From positions 58,638 through 122,637 of the forward strand of contig CAWAYQ010000022.1 of the NCBI GenBank assembly GCA_963786225.1: a stretch of DNA of 64,000 nt, given 5' to 3'. Each line of letters opens with the position of its first letter. Position 1 is the first letter of the stretch. This DNA is from Flaviflagellibacter sp963786225. Lineage in GTDB: Bacteria > Pseudomonadota > Alphaproteobacteria > Rhizobiales > Methylopilaceae. The translations under genes and the position numbers were made by a program. Under the pieces are notes generated by a model that saw only the letters and a program-made list of their open reading frames with translations, was not told the origin of the DNA and did no database searches. Shown in pieces: positions 1 through 6,632 of the stretch.

Positions 1-83
1 ACGTCGCACATCAGCGTCTTCGCGCCCGCGACATCAGCAGCGACAGCGTCGCTTCGGCGTCGATCCGGCGTAGCGACGCTCAT
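1..83 (-). CDS. Possible 5' end of a gene running off the left edge
   Basis: An ATG at 83-81 opens a minus-strand frame that stays open to the first base of the window (27 codons; it begins MSVATPDRRRSDAVAA). I do not recognise the product. No convincing ribosome binding site precedes the ATG, and the frame is short enough to be chance in GC-rich DNA. It is listed only because it cannot be ruled out without the sequence to the left. Confidence 0.25.
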   Translation of the reverse strand, partial: MSVATPDRRRSDAVAADVAGAKTLMCD

Positions 84-117
84 CTGCGAATAAGTCTATC
101 GTCCGTCGGCCGGTGTT

Positions 118-306
118 TCAGCTTTCGTGCGGTCCGCGCATCAGCTTCAAGGCCGCTTCGACGTGCCGCCAAGTTTCGGCTTGCTCGTTCTTGCCTTCCG
201 CTTCGCAGGCAGAAGCTCTTTTGGCGGCCTCGGCGACCGCCTTGTCACCATGAGCATCCAACAACTGCCGGGCGTAATCGTGGATGTCGATTGCTCCCAT
301 TTTCAT
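118..306 (-). CDS. Small hypothetical protein, 62 aa
   Basis: Short acidic, helical-looking protein starting MKMGAIDIHDYARQLL and rich in Ala, Glu and Lys. There is no signal peptide or membrane segment. Its composition (balanced charge, AEAAKRA-type helix, one Trp) looks like a real small cytosolic protein, and similar 60-70 residue proteins of unknown function are common in Hyphomicrobiales. The ATG at 306 is the natural start, with a purine-rich stretch upstream (GGATGACGCCATGAAA context). No function can be assigned. Confidence 0.6.
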   Translation of the reverse strand: MKMGAIDIHDYARQLLDAHGDKAVAEAAKRASACEAEGKNEQAETWRHVEAALKLMRGPHES

Positions 307-689
307 GGCGTCATCCTCCGCTTCCTCATTCTAACTAGGAGGCCGGTCACGCACGAGAGTTCTGACACAATGCATTCTAGACGGCCTGTGGACCTCGCTA
401 TGCCCCCGGCTCCGCCCCGGGGGGCTTTCCTTTTCTTGCATGCACGCCGGCGAACTCATTCTAGGGTTCAACGCATTTCTGGGGCGGGGCGATCCCCTGC
501 ATCCTCGAACTACGCTGGCGCACCAGCGTCGGCTGGCCTCTCGATCACGGCTCTCGGGAGCCTCGGATGGAGTCTTCGTGTGCGGCATTCAGGAGCGCCG
601 CGATCTCCAGGTACGAGCATAACGGTCGCGACGCGTTAAACCCGCCGCAGGACGTCGTCGATCGAATCCGAGGTTCCACGTCCAAAACG
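307..689. other. Intergenic stretch with hairpins, no supported gene
   Basis: This stretch holds no reading frame that looks real on either strand; the short open frames are Arg/Ser/Pro-rich GC artefacts. It contains a strong GC hairpin at about 404-431 (GCCCCCGG pairing with CCGGGGGGC, followed by a pyrimidine-rich tract on the plus strand). It also contains a perfect 7-bp inverted repeat at 510-527 (ACGCTGG / CCAGCGT). The hairpin could end an unannotated small RNA, but nothing upstream supports one. Confidence 0.4.
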
Positions 690-717
690 ACAAAAGCCGC
701 AGGATACCCGCGGCTTT
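690..717 (-). terminator. Rho-independent terminator after tRNA-Gly
   Basis: Reading the minus strand, a 7-bp GC stem (AAGCCGC / GCGGCTT, arms 716-710 and 700-694) is followed by a T-run formed by the A-run at 691-695. It lies about 30 bp past the tRNA-Gly CCA end, the expected place for its terminator. Confidence 0.75.
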
Positions 718-743
718 CTGCAGTCTCGAAACAAGAAGGCGAC

Positions 744-818
744 TGGAGCGGGCGAAGGGATTCGAACCCTCGACCCCAACCTTGGCAAGGTTGTGCTCTA
801 CCCCTGAGCTACACCCGC
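744..818 (-). tRNA. tRNA-Gly(GCC)
   Basis: Reading the minus strand, a full cloverleaf starts GCGGGTGTAGCTC. The acceptor stem pairs GCGGGTG with CGCCCGC and leaves a U discriminator, as in bacterial glycine tRNAs. The anticodon loop (stem AACCTT/AAGGTT) carries GCC at 786-784. The T arm has GGTTCGAATCC. CCA is encoded at 746-744. Length 75 nt including CCA. Confidence 0.97.
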
Positions 819-916
819 ACGCTGCCAGTCATTCGCGGCGGGGTACGCCGCGAGGGGGGTTCTATGCCCGATCCGGCGGGGCTTTGCAATTCCGAAATGG
901 GCGTCAGGATTAAGGC

Positions 917-1675
917 TCAGAAATTGTTCTTCCGCTCCCGGACCTCGGCGAACACCGCCTCCGGCGCCGCACCCGCTTTGCCGACGCCCTTGGCGACGGC
1001 CGGATCGTCGGCGCGCAGGAACGGGCTCGTCCTTTTCTCTAGGCCGAGATTGAATGGCACGGTGGGCTTTCCCGCCACCCGGGCCTTTTCGATCTCGGCG
1101 GCGCGGGCCTTGAGCTCGGCATTGCCGGGGTCGACGGTCAGGGCGAAACGGGCGTTCGAGAGCGTGTATTCGTGGCCGCAATAGACCTCGGTGTCGTCGG
1201 GCAGGGCACGCAGCTTCTTCAGCGAATTCCACATATCGGCGGCCGGGCGCTCGAACAGGCGGCCGCAGCCCAGCGCAAACAGCGTGTCGCCGGAAAACAG
1301 CAGCTTTTCCTTCGGGAAATGGAAGCAGATATGGCCGGCGGTGTGGCCCGGCGTGTCGTAGACGTCGGCCGTGAGCGGCCCGACCTCGACCTTGTTCCCC
1401 TCGCGCACGCTCTTCGTGATGTGCGGGATGTGCGTCTTCTCGGCCTCCGGTCCGATGACCTCCGGCGCGAACTCGGCAACGAGCGCCGGGATGCCGGCGA
1501 TGTGGTCGTCATGCTTGTGGGTGACGAGGATATGGGTGAGGCGCCAGCCTTCTTTGGCCAGCATGTCGCGGATCGGCCCGGCCTCCGGCGCATCGACCAG
1601 AACGACCGTATCGCCCTCCTTGACGAGCACGGCGTAATTGTCGGCGAGGCAGGGGATCAGGCGGATTTCCGGCAT
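917..1675 (-). CDS. gloB: Hydroxyacylglutathione hydrolase (glyoxalase II)
   Basis: Metallo-beta-lactamase-fold enzyme that hydrolyses S-lactoylglutathione to D-lactate and glutathione, the second step of methylglyoxal detoxification in the cytosol. The product is 252 aa, the usual family length. The binuclear metal signature THKHDDH lies at residues 52-58; other metal ligands are H111 (DTPGHTAGH), D130 (FSGDTLF) and H168 (CGHEYT). The C-terminal glutathione-binding part has the KRTSPF-type motif. I chose the ATG at 1675: an in-frame GTG exists 18 bp upstream, but homologues begin MPEIRLIPCL and an AAAGG precedes the ATG. The gene is monocistronic and divergent from the small secreted genes to its right; the methyltransferase at 3009 is its common neighbour in this group. 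Confidence 0.96.
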   Translation of the reverse strand: MPEIRLIPCLADNYAVLVKEGDTVVLVDAPEAGPIRDMLAKEGWRLTHILVTHKHDDHIAGIPALVAEFAPEVIGPEAEKTHIPHITKSVREGNKVEVGPLTADVYDTPGHTAGHICFHFPKEKLLFSGDTLFALGCGRLFERPAADMWNSLKKLRALPDDTEVYCGHEYTLSNARFALTVDPGNAELKARAAEIEKARVAGKPTVPFNLGLEKRTSPFLRADDPAVAKGVGKAGAAPEAVFAEVRERKNNF

Positions 1676-1739
1676 GGAGGCGCAACCTTTCACGGGCAGC
1701 GGATAAGTGGGGCCCGCGCAGGGTCAGGTCAACCGTCAA

Positions 1740-1800
1740 CCTCCCTCCCCTGAATGGGGAGGGCCGACTTGTGCGAAGCACGAGCGGGGTGGGGTGATGG
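1740..1800 (+). repeat. GC-rich intergenic repeat, family A, left arm
   Basis: A palindromic core (CCTCCCTCCCC ... GGGGAGGG) is followed by a second imperfect hairpin (CTTGTGCGAAGCACGAG) and GGGGTGGGGTGATGG. The same unit recurs at 9752-9812 with only a few mismatches, and an inverted degenerate partner lies at 1838-1892. This is a REP-like family. Confidence 0.85.
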
Positions 1801-1837
1801 CCGGTCGATAGGAAACAGCGCTACGGAGAGCCAGAGA

Positions 1838-1892
1838 CCCCCACCCCGGAGCGCTTCGCGCTCTCGGCCCTCCCCACAAGGGGGAGGGAGGG
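1838..1892 (-). repeat. GC-rich intergenic repeat, family A, inverted partner
   Basis: This unit reads in the opposite sense to the one at 1740-1800 (CCCCACCCCGG ... GGCCCTCCCC ... GGGGGAGGGAGG) with about 37 bp between them. The two form a REP-doublet between gloB and the small secreted protein gene. Confidence 0.75.
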
Positions 1893-1979
1893 CGCCACCC
1901 TTCTGACTTCCAGGCTTGAACCCATTTCACGGCGTCCGCGACCAAAGGGCATCACCCCACACACGAAGGAAGGCACCTG

Positions 1980-2228
1980 ATGTCCCGCACCATTTTCGCA
2001 TCCGCTTTGGCCGTGCTCGTTCTTGCCGCGGCTTTCGCTCCGAACGCCGCGTCGGCGAAGGGCGGCGACGGCTCCTCCAAGAGGGAGCGCGACGCGACCG
2101 CCCTCTGGCCGAGCCAGCGCCCCTATCATGTCGATACCGGTCCGGTCTGCAATTCGGTTCCGGTCCTTGTCCGTAATTACGGTCCCGGCCCGGCCTATGT
2201 CTGGGTCACGAACAAGGACTGCGACTGA
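1980..2228 (+). CDS. Small secreted protein with one disulfide-type Cys pair
   Basis: The 82-aa precursor has a clear Sec signal peptide (MSRTIFASALAVLVLAAAF, cleavage after ASA near residue 26). The mature part is about 56 aa, begins KGGDGSSKRE and carries two cysteines (VCNSVP and the C-terminal KDCD) that could pair in the periplasm. No family is recognised with confidence. The gene has its own terminator immediately downstream, so it is probably a single-gene transcript; GAAGGA about 8 bases before the ATG fits a ribosome binding site. The function is unknown. Confidence 0.75.
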   Translation: MSRTIFASALAVLVLAAAFAPNAASAKGGDGSSKRERDATALWPSQRPYHVDTGPVCNSVPVLVRNYGPGPAYVWVTNKDCD

Positions 2229-2256
2229 GCCCGACACACCTCGGCGCGTGCGCGAA

Positions 2257-2280
2257 GCCGGCCCTTGCGGCCGGCTTTTT
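2257..2280 (+). terminator. Rho-independent terminator
   Basis: A perfect 7-bp stem GCCGGCC / GGCCGGC with a 5-base loop is followed by TTTTT, starting 28 bp after the stop of the small secreted protein gene. Confidence 0.85.
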
Positions 2281-2414
2281 CGTTTCCGGGACAACAACAG
2301 GTGGCCCGCGAAAAGAATCGTACCGTTCCCATGAACCCGATCTCCGCGCGGCGCGACCTATGAACAGCGGCCGCATCTCTCCCTCGCGCGGCCCGCAACC
2401 CGAAGGAAGACCCC

Positions 2415-2696
2415 ATGTTTCGCAAGACTGTTCTCGGCCTCGGCGCCGCGCTGATTCTCACGGCCGCCGTTGCCCCGACCGCGGCTTTCGCCGGCGGCAA
2501 CAATCATCACAACAACCATCATAACAAGCATCACGGCAAGCATCACGGCGGCCACCACAAGTGGCACGGCGGCCCGGGCATCTATATTGGCGGCGGCTAC
2601 GGCTACGGCGGCGATTCCTGCGTCGTGAAGAAGATCAAGGTGTGGGACGAATATGAAGGCGGATACTACTGGAAGAAGAAGGTCGTCTGTTACTGA
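2415..2696 (+). CDS. Histidine-rich secreted protein
   Basis: A 93-aa protein. An N-terminal signal peptide (MFRKTVLGLGAALILTAAV, cleavage after AFA near residue 26) leads into a mature region with about 14 histidines in roughly 30 residues, in HH and KHHGKHHGG patterns. A Gly/Tyr-rich segment (GGGYGYGG) follows, and then a basic-aromatic tail ending KKKVVCY. The clustered His pairs suggest periplasmic binding of a transition metal such as Ni, Zn or Cu; this is inferred from composition. Two cysteines in the tail may form a disulfide. The GAAGGA box before the ATG and a downstream terminator make it a complete single-gene unit. A truncated second copy lies at 2861. Confidence 0.75.
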   Translation: MFRKTVLGLGAALILTAAVAPTAAFAGGNNHHNNHHNKHHGKHHGGHHKWHGGPGIYIGGGYGYGGDSCVVKKIKVWDEYEGGYYWKKKVVCY

Positions 2697-2721
2697 GTTC
2701 GTCTGTACGGACCGAAATGAA

Positions 2722-2751
2722 AAAGCCGGCCCGGAAGGGCCGGTTTTTTTC
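2722..2751 (+). terminator. Rho-independent terminator of the His-rich gene
   Basis: A 7-bp stem CCGGCCC / GGGCCGG with a GGAA loop, followed by a run of seven T's, 25-50 bp after the stop codon. Confidence 0.88.
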
Positions 2752-2860
2752 GTTCTCGCGGCCTTTGTCGTGCTCTCGCGTGAACCGGCGTCCGGGCCGG
2801 AGCGACACATTCAGAGCGGCTGCGTCATCCCGAGCGACCGTCCAATGCAAGGGAAAACCC

Positions 2861-2974
2861 ATGTTTCGCAAGACTGTCCTCGGCCTCGGCACGGCGCTGA
2901 TCCTGGCCGCCGCCTGCTTGGGATCAGGGGGCCAATGGGTTAGCACTTTGCATACCGTTCCTGGCCGAGACTGA
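2861..2974 (+). pseudogene. Truncated duplicate of the His-rich secreted protein gene
   Basis: The first 20 codons (starting MFRKTVLGLG and running through the signal-peptide core) are almost identical in DNA and protein to the gene at 2415. After ALILAAA the match stops abruptly. The frame continues through unrelated sequence (CLGSGGQWVSTLHTVPGRD) to a TGA, so signal cleavage and the whole His-rich domain are lost. The most likely reading is a tandem duplication whose 3' part was deleted or replaced. A functional short peptide is possible but nothing supports it. Confidence 0.7.
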
Positions 2975-3008
2975 CACCGTGTTAACGGCGACGTGCTAGA
3001 CTTCCCCC

Positions 3009-3812
3009 ATGTCCCACGACGTCGTCGATCTTCGCGAATTCTACCACCGGCCTCTGGGCCAGGTGGTGCGGCGCGTTCTGCGTGCGAAGCTGCGCGCCCG
3101 GTTCGCCGATGTGACAGGGCTGCGCGTCCTGGGCGCCGGGTTCGCGACGCCGTTTCTCGGCGTTTTCCGTGACGAGGCGGAGCGCATTCTGGCCTTCATG
3201 CCGGCGGAGCAGGGGGTTCTCGACTGGCAGTCCGGGCGCGGTGCCGCCTCCGCGCTGGTCGAGGAGGAGATGTGGCCGCTGCCCGATGCCGCGGTCGACC
3301 GCGTGATCCTGGCCCATGCGCTGGAGAATGCCGACGATCCGCGCGAAGTCCTGCGCGAGTGCTGGCGTTGCCTGGCTCCGGGCGGCCGGCTGATCGCGGT
3401 CGTGCCGAACCGCAGCGGCGCCTGGGCGCGGCTGGAATCGACGCCGTTCGGGCAGGGGCGTCCGTACAGCCGCAGCCAGCTGACAAATCTCTTGCGCGAG
3501 ACGCAGTTCGCGCCCGTCGGCTGGACCGAGGCTCTGATGTTCCCGCCGATCGAGCGCGGGATGGTGCTGCGCTCGGCGATCTGGCTGGAGCGCATGGGCG
3601 TCACGCTCTGGAGCCCGTTCTGCGGCGTGCACATGGTCGAGGCGGTGAAGCAGGTCTACACGCCGGTGCGCGCAAAGCGGAAGGCGGCGAAGGTGCGGAA
3701 GGTTCCGGTGGCGGAGCCGGTGCTGGTGCCGGGCGGGGCTGTGAATACGCGGCGAATTCGTTTCCCGGACAAGCTGCGCGGAGCGCAGCGCCGATCCGGG
3801 CCACCGGAGTGA
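3009..3812 (+). CDS. Class I SAM-dependent methyltransferase domain protein
   Basis: The 267-aa protein has a Rossmann-like methyltransferase core. A degenerate motif I (RVLGAGFATPFL, about residues 38-49) is followed by LPDAAVDRVILAHALEN (about 92-108) and a CWRCLAPGGRLIAVVPN motif (about 120-137) typical of Methyltransf_11 proteins. The C-terminal third is basic (RAKRKAAKVRK). It has no signal peptide. In Hyphomicrobiales a methyltransferase like this commonly sits near gloB, as here. Motif I is weaker than usual (GAGFAT rather than DxGCGxG), so substrate and activity are uncertain. The ATG at 3009 follows closely after a CCCCC tract with no strong Shine-Dalgarno. Confidence 0.8.
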   Translation: MSHDVVDLREFYHRPLGQVVRRVLRAKLRARFADVTGLRVLGAGFATPFLGVFRDEAERILAFMPAEQGVLDWQSGRGAASALVEEEMWPLPDAAVDRVILAHALENADDPREVLRECWRCLAPGGRLIAVVPNRSGAWARLESTPFGQGRPYSRSQLTNLLRETQFAPVGWTEALMFPPIERGMVLRSAIWLERMGVTLWSPFCGVHMVEAVKQVYTPVRAKRKAAKVRKVPVAEPVLVPGGAVNTRRIRFPDKLRGAQRRSGPPE

Positions 3813-3864
3813 TGTGCGGCGCCGCCGCGCTGCATCTATTGAGCGGCTTCGCCCGGTTCGAGGA

Positions 3865-4542
3865 TCATCCCCGTTTCAACAAAAACACCGCCTGCGCGCC
3901 GAACAGGTTCCAGAACCACCACGGCGCATTGACGCGCACGGGACGGCCCCAGGAGTTCAGCGCCACCGCGCGCTCGATCTTGGCGCCGGTGATGTCGCAG
4001 AGATCGACGAAATCGCGGATCGTGCAGAGATGGATGTTCTGCGTGTCGTACCAGGTCGCGGGCAGCGACGGCGTCACCGGCATGCGGCCCTTGAAGATGA
4101 TCTGCGCGCGCATTTTCCAGTGGCCGAAATTCGGCACCGAGACGATGGCGTGACGGCCGATGCGCAGCAGATCCTCCATCACTTCCTTGGGCTGCCGCGT
4201 GGCCTGCAAAGTCTGCGAGAGAATGACGTAGTCGAAGGCGTCGGCCGGATAATTGTCGAGGTCGGTGTCGGCGTCGCCCTGGATGACGGAGAGGCCGTGG
4301 GCGACGCCGGCGTTCACGCCCGCCTGGCTGATCTCGATGCCGCGGCCGTCGACGCCCTTTTTTTCGATGAGAAGGCGCAGAAGCTCGCCCTCCCCGCAGC
4401 CGACATCGAGAACGCGCGCGCCGGGCGCGACCATGTCGGCGATGAGGAGATGATCGGGACGCGCTTCCGTACGCGGCGTGATCGGCGCGGCCGCAATGTC
4501 GTCGAGCGAGACGGGAGCGCCCTGGCGCGCGAGTTTTGCCAC
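3865..4542 (-). CDS. metW: Methionine biosynthesis protein MetW
   Basis: 225-aa methyltransferase-fold protein with the SAM-binding motif VLDVGCGEGELL (about residues 39-50), an invariant feature of MetW. In proteobacteria MetW partners MetX in making the acylated homoserine intermediate of methionine synthesis. Its start overlaps the metX stop by one base (TAGTG; the start codon is GTG at 4542), indicating translational coupling. The C-terminal part (SVPNFGHWKMR, LPATWYDTQNIHLC) matches the family. Length is normal and the reading frame intact. Confidence 0.94.
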   Translation of the reverse strand: MAKLARQGAPVSLDDIAAAPITPRTEARPDHLLIADMVAPGARVLDVGCGEGELLRLLIEKKGVDGRGIEISQAGVNAGVAHGLSVIQGDADTDLDNYPADAFDYVILSQTLQATRQPKEVMEDLLRIGRHAIVSVPNFGHWKMRAQIIFKGRMPVTPSLPATWYDTQNIHLCTIRDFVDLCDITGAKIERAVALNSWGRPVRVNAPWWFWNLFGAQAVFLLKRG

Positions 4543-5726
4543 TAAATCACCTTCAGGCCGCGTGCCCGGGCGCAGCCCGCGAGGAAACCGCGCACGGTCG
4601 CGAAGAATTCCGGCTCGTCGAGCAGGAAGGCGTCATGGCCCTTGTCGGTCTCGACCTCGACGAAGGAAACGTTCGCGGCGGCCGCGTTCAGCGCGTGGAC
4701 GATGGCGCGTGCACCGGCGGTCGGGAACAGCCAGTCCGATGTAAAGCTCATGACGCAAAACCGTGTCTGCGTGCCGGTGAAGGCATTGGCGAGCGAACCG
4801 CGGTCGGCCGCGAGATCGTAATAGTCCATCGCGCGCGTGATGTAGAGATAGGAGTTCGCGTCGAACCGCTCGACGAAACTCGATCCCTGATGGCGTAGGT
4901 ACAATTCGATCTGGAAATCGGCGTCGAAGGTAAAGGTCGGCCGTTCGCGGTCCTGAAGTTCGCGGCCGAACTTCCGCTGCAGCGCGGCTTCCGAAAGATA
5001 GGTGATGTGCGCGGCCATGCGCGCGACGGACAGGCCCTTGCGCGGAACCGCGTCCTCGTCGAGATAGCGGCCCTGGCGCCAGTCCGGATCGGCCATGATC
5101 GCCTGGCGGCCGACCTCGTGAAAGGCGATGTTCTGCGCGGAGTGCTTGGCGGCGGCGGCGATCGGGATCGCGGAAAACACCTTGTCCGGATAGCTCGCGG
5201 CCCATTCCAGCACCTGCATGCCGCCCATCGAACCGCCGATGACGCAGAACAGTTGGTCCACGCCGAGATGCTCGATCAGCATGGTTTGCGCGCGCACCAT
5301 GTCCGGGATGGTGACGACGGGGAAATCGAGCCCCCACGGTCTGTTCTTCGCCGAGTTGAGCGAGGACGGGCCGGTCGTGCCCATGCACCCGCCGACGACG
5401 TTCGAGCAGATGACGAAGTAGCGGCTGGTGTCGATCGGCAGGCCGGGGCCGACCATGGTCTCCCACCAGCCCGGCTTGCCGGTGACCGGGTTTTCGTTGG
5501 CCACATGCTGGTCGCCCGTCAAAGCGTGGCAGATCAGGACGGCGTTGGATTTGTCGGCGTTCAGTTCGCCATAGGTCTTGTAGGCGATCTGCAGCGGCGA
5601 GAGATCGAGGCCGCAGTCGAGCCGCAGCGGCGCCTCCGGGCCGAAGCGCACGGTATGGCTTTGCGGCGTGTCCGCCTCGCGGCGGGCCGCGTGTTTGACG
5701 GCGGACAGGGCCTCGGAAGCGGCCAT
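4542..5726 (-). CDS. metX: Homoserine O-acyltransferase MetX
   Basis: Alpha/beta-hydrolase that activates homoserine by acylation (acetyl-CoA in the classical enzyme; some relatives use succinyl-CoA, which I cannot decide by eye). It is the first committed step of methionine synthesis. The nucleophile elbow GGSMGG has Ser166. The acid and base of the triad are in FTSDWLFPT and DKGHDAFLL near the C-terminus. The oxyanion region GDQHVA and the long lid are present, giving 394 aa, a normal length. I chose the ATG at 5726 (GAGGAAA just upstream); an in-frame TTG lies three codons earlier. It forms an operon with metW and is divergent from chorismate mutase. Confidence 0.94.
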   Translation of the reverse strand: MAASEALSAVKHAARREADTPQSHTVRFGPEAPLRLDCGLDLSPLQIAYKTYGELNADKSNAVLICHALTGDQHVANENPVTGKPGWWETMVGPGLPIDTSRYFVICSNVVGGCMGTTGPSSLNSAKNRPWGLDFPVVTIPDMVRAQTMLIEHLGVDQLFCVIGGSMGGMQVLEWAASYPDKVFSAIPIAAAAKHSAQNIAFHEVGRQAIMADPDWRQGRYLDEDAVPRKGLSVARMAAHITYLSEAALQRKFGRELQDRERPTFTFDADFQIELYLRHQGSSFVERFDANSYLYITRAMDYYDLAADRGSLANAFTGTQTRFCVMSFTSDWLFPTAGARAIVHALNAAAANVSFVEVETDKGHDAFLLDEPEFFATVRGFLAGCARARGLKVI

Positions 5727-5794
5727 TTTCCTCAATATCCTTCATTTCCCGGCCGTTTCCGGCAGGGCGGGAAGCTAAGATACTCGATCCCGGT

Positions 5795-5817
5795 GAAGTC
5801 AACGTTTCTTTGACTTC
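5795..5817. promoter_or_regulatory. Palindrome in the metX / chorismate mutase divergent region
   Basis: A perfect 8-bp inverted repeat GAAGTCAA-N7-TTGACTTC centred between the two divergent starts. Each arm ends in a possible -35 element (TTGACT) facing outward, so one bound protein could control both directions. The role as operator is inferred; no known regulator motif is recognised. Confidence 0.5.
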
Positions 5818-5837
5818 GGCCGGAGGCTGCGTATTCA
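5810..5837 (+). promoter_or_regulatory. Probable promoter of the chorismate mutase-hisC-tyrC operon
   Basis: TTGACT (5810-5815), a 16-bp spacer and TATTCA (5832-5837) resemble a sigma-70 promoter. Transcription would begin near 5844, just before the ATG at 5847, so the first gene may be translated from a leaderless or near-leaderless message. Inferred from sequence only. Confidence 0.5.
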
Positions 5838-5846
5838 GTGCGCCTC

Positions 5847-6632
5847 ATGACCGAGATACCCAAATCCCTCGACGATCTGCGCCAGGAAATCGACCGCATC
5901 GACGACGCCATGCACCGCCTTCTGATCGAGCGGGGCGGGATTATCGACGCGCTCGTGCGCGTGAAGCGGACCGGTGAGACCGGCTCGGCGTTCCGGCCCG
6001 GCCGCGAGGCGGATATGATGCGCCGCCTCGTCGCGCGCCATAGCGGACGGCTGCCCTTTTCGGCGGTCGAGCACATCTGGCGGACGATTATTTCCGGCTT
6101 CACCCAGGTCCAGGCCCCGTATGCCGTTCATGTCGACAGCTCGGCGGACGCGGCGGGCCTGCGCGATCTCGCCCGGTTCCAGATGGGATTCGATGTGCCG
6201 GCCGTCATGCAGGACAGTCCGGAAGCGGTGATCGGCGCGGTCGCGGCTTCGCAGGGCGATCTCGGCCTGATCGCTCTCGGCGGAGCGCGCTCTCCCTGGT
6301 GGGAGGGGCTGGGCGGGCCCGGCCAGCCGGTCATCATGGCGCGGCTGCCCTTTCTTCTCTATCCGGACCGGCCCGCGGGGATACCCGCGGTCGTGATCGC
6401 AAAGCCGCTCGGCGACGCCGCGGTGGATGAAGTCGCGGCGGTCGCGGCCGATTTCGCCTCCGCTCCGCAGGAGGGCATGTTCGACGTCCTGGCCGAAGCG
6501 CATACCGACCGATGGCGGGGCCTTGTGGCGGTGCCGTCGGCGAATTTGCCCGAGGGAGCGCCCCGCCTCGGCTCCTTCGCCCGGCCGGTTGACCTGATGG
6601 CAAGGTTAGATGCGGTAGCGGTTTCGCGATGA
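5847..6632 (+). CDS. Chorismate mutase with C-terminal regulatory-type domain
   Basis: The first ~90 residues are an AroQ-class chorismate mutase (LDDLRQEIDRIDDAMHRLL, then RREADMMRRL-like helix and the IWRTIIS segment), converting chorismate to prephenate. The remaining ~170 residues resemble the periplasmic-binding-like fold of prephenate dehydratases but lack a visible catalytic TRF/TRD motif, so a dehydratase activity should not be assumed. I chose the ATG at 5847; a GTG at 5838 is in frame but would lie before the predicted transcription start. Its stop overlaps the hisC start by 4 bp (ATGA), indicating coupling with hisC and tyrC for phenylalanine/tyrosine/histidine metabolism. Confidence 0.88.
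   Translation: MTEIPKSLDDLRQEIDRIDDAMHRLLIERGGIIDALVRVKRTGETGSAFRPGREADMMRRLVARHSGRLPFSAVEHIWRTIISGFTQVQAPYAVHVDSSADAAGLRDLARFQMGFDVPAVMQDSPEAVIGAVAASQGDLGLIALGGARSPWWEGLGGPGQPVIMARLPFLLYPDRPAGIPAVVIAKPLGDAAVDEVAAVAADFASAPQEGMFDVLAEAHTDRWRGLVAVPSANLPEGAPRLGSFARPVDLMARLDAVAVSR

Noticed and set aside
331..588. An 85-codon frame on the minus strand as a gene
   Set aside because: Arg/Pro/Ser-rich composition, no ribosome site, and it overlaps a GC hairpin; typical high-GC artefact.
5727..5846. SAM-II or SAM-V riboswitch upstream of metX
   Set aside because: Alphaproteobacterial metX leaders often carry one, but the conserved core could not be found in this short leader; only the palindrome is clear.
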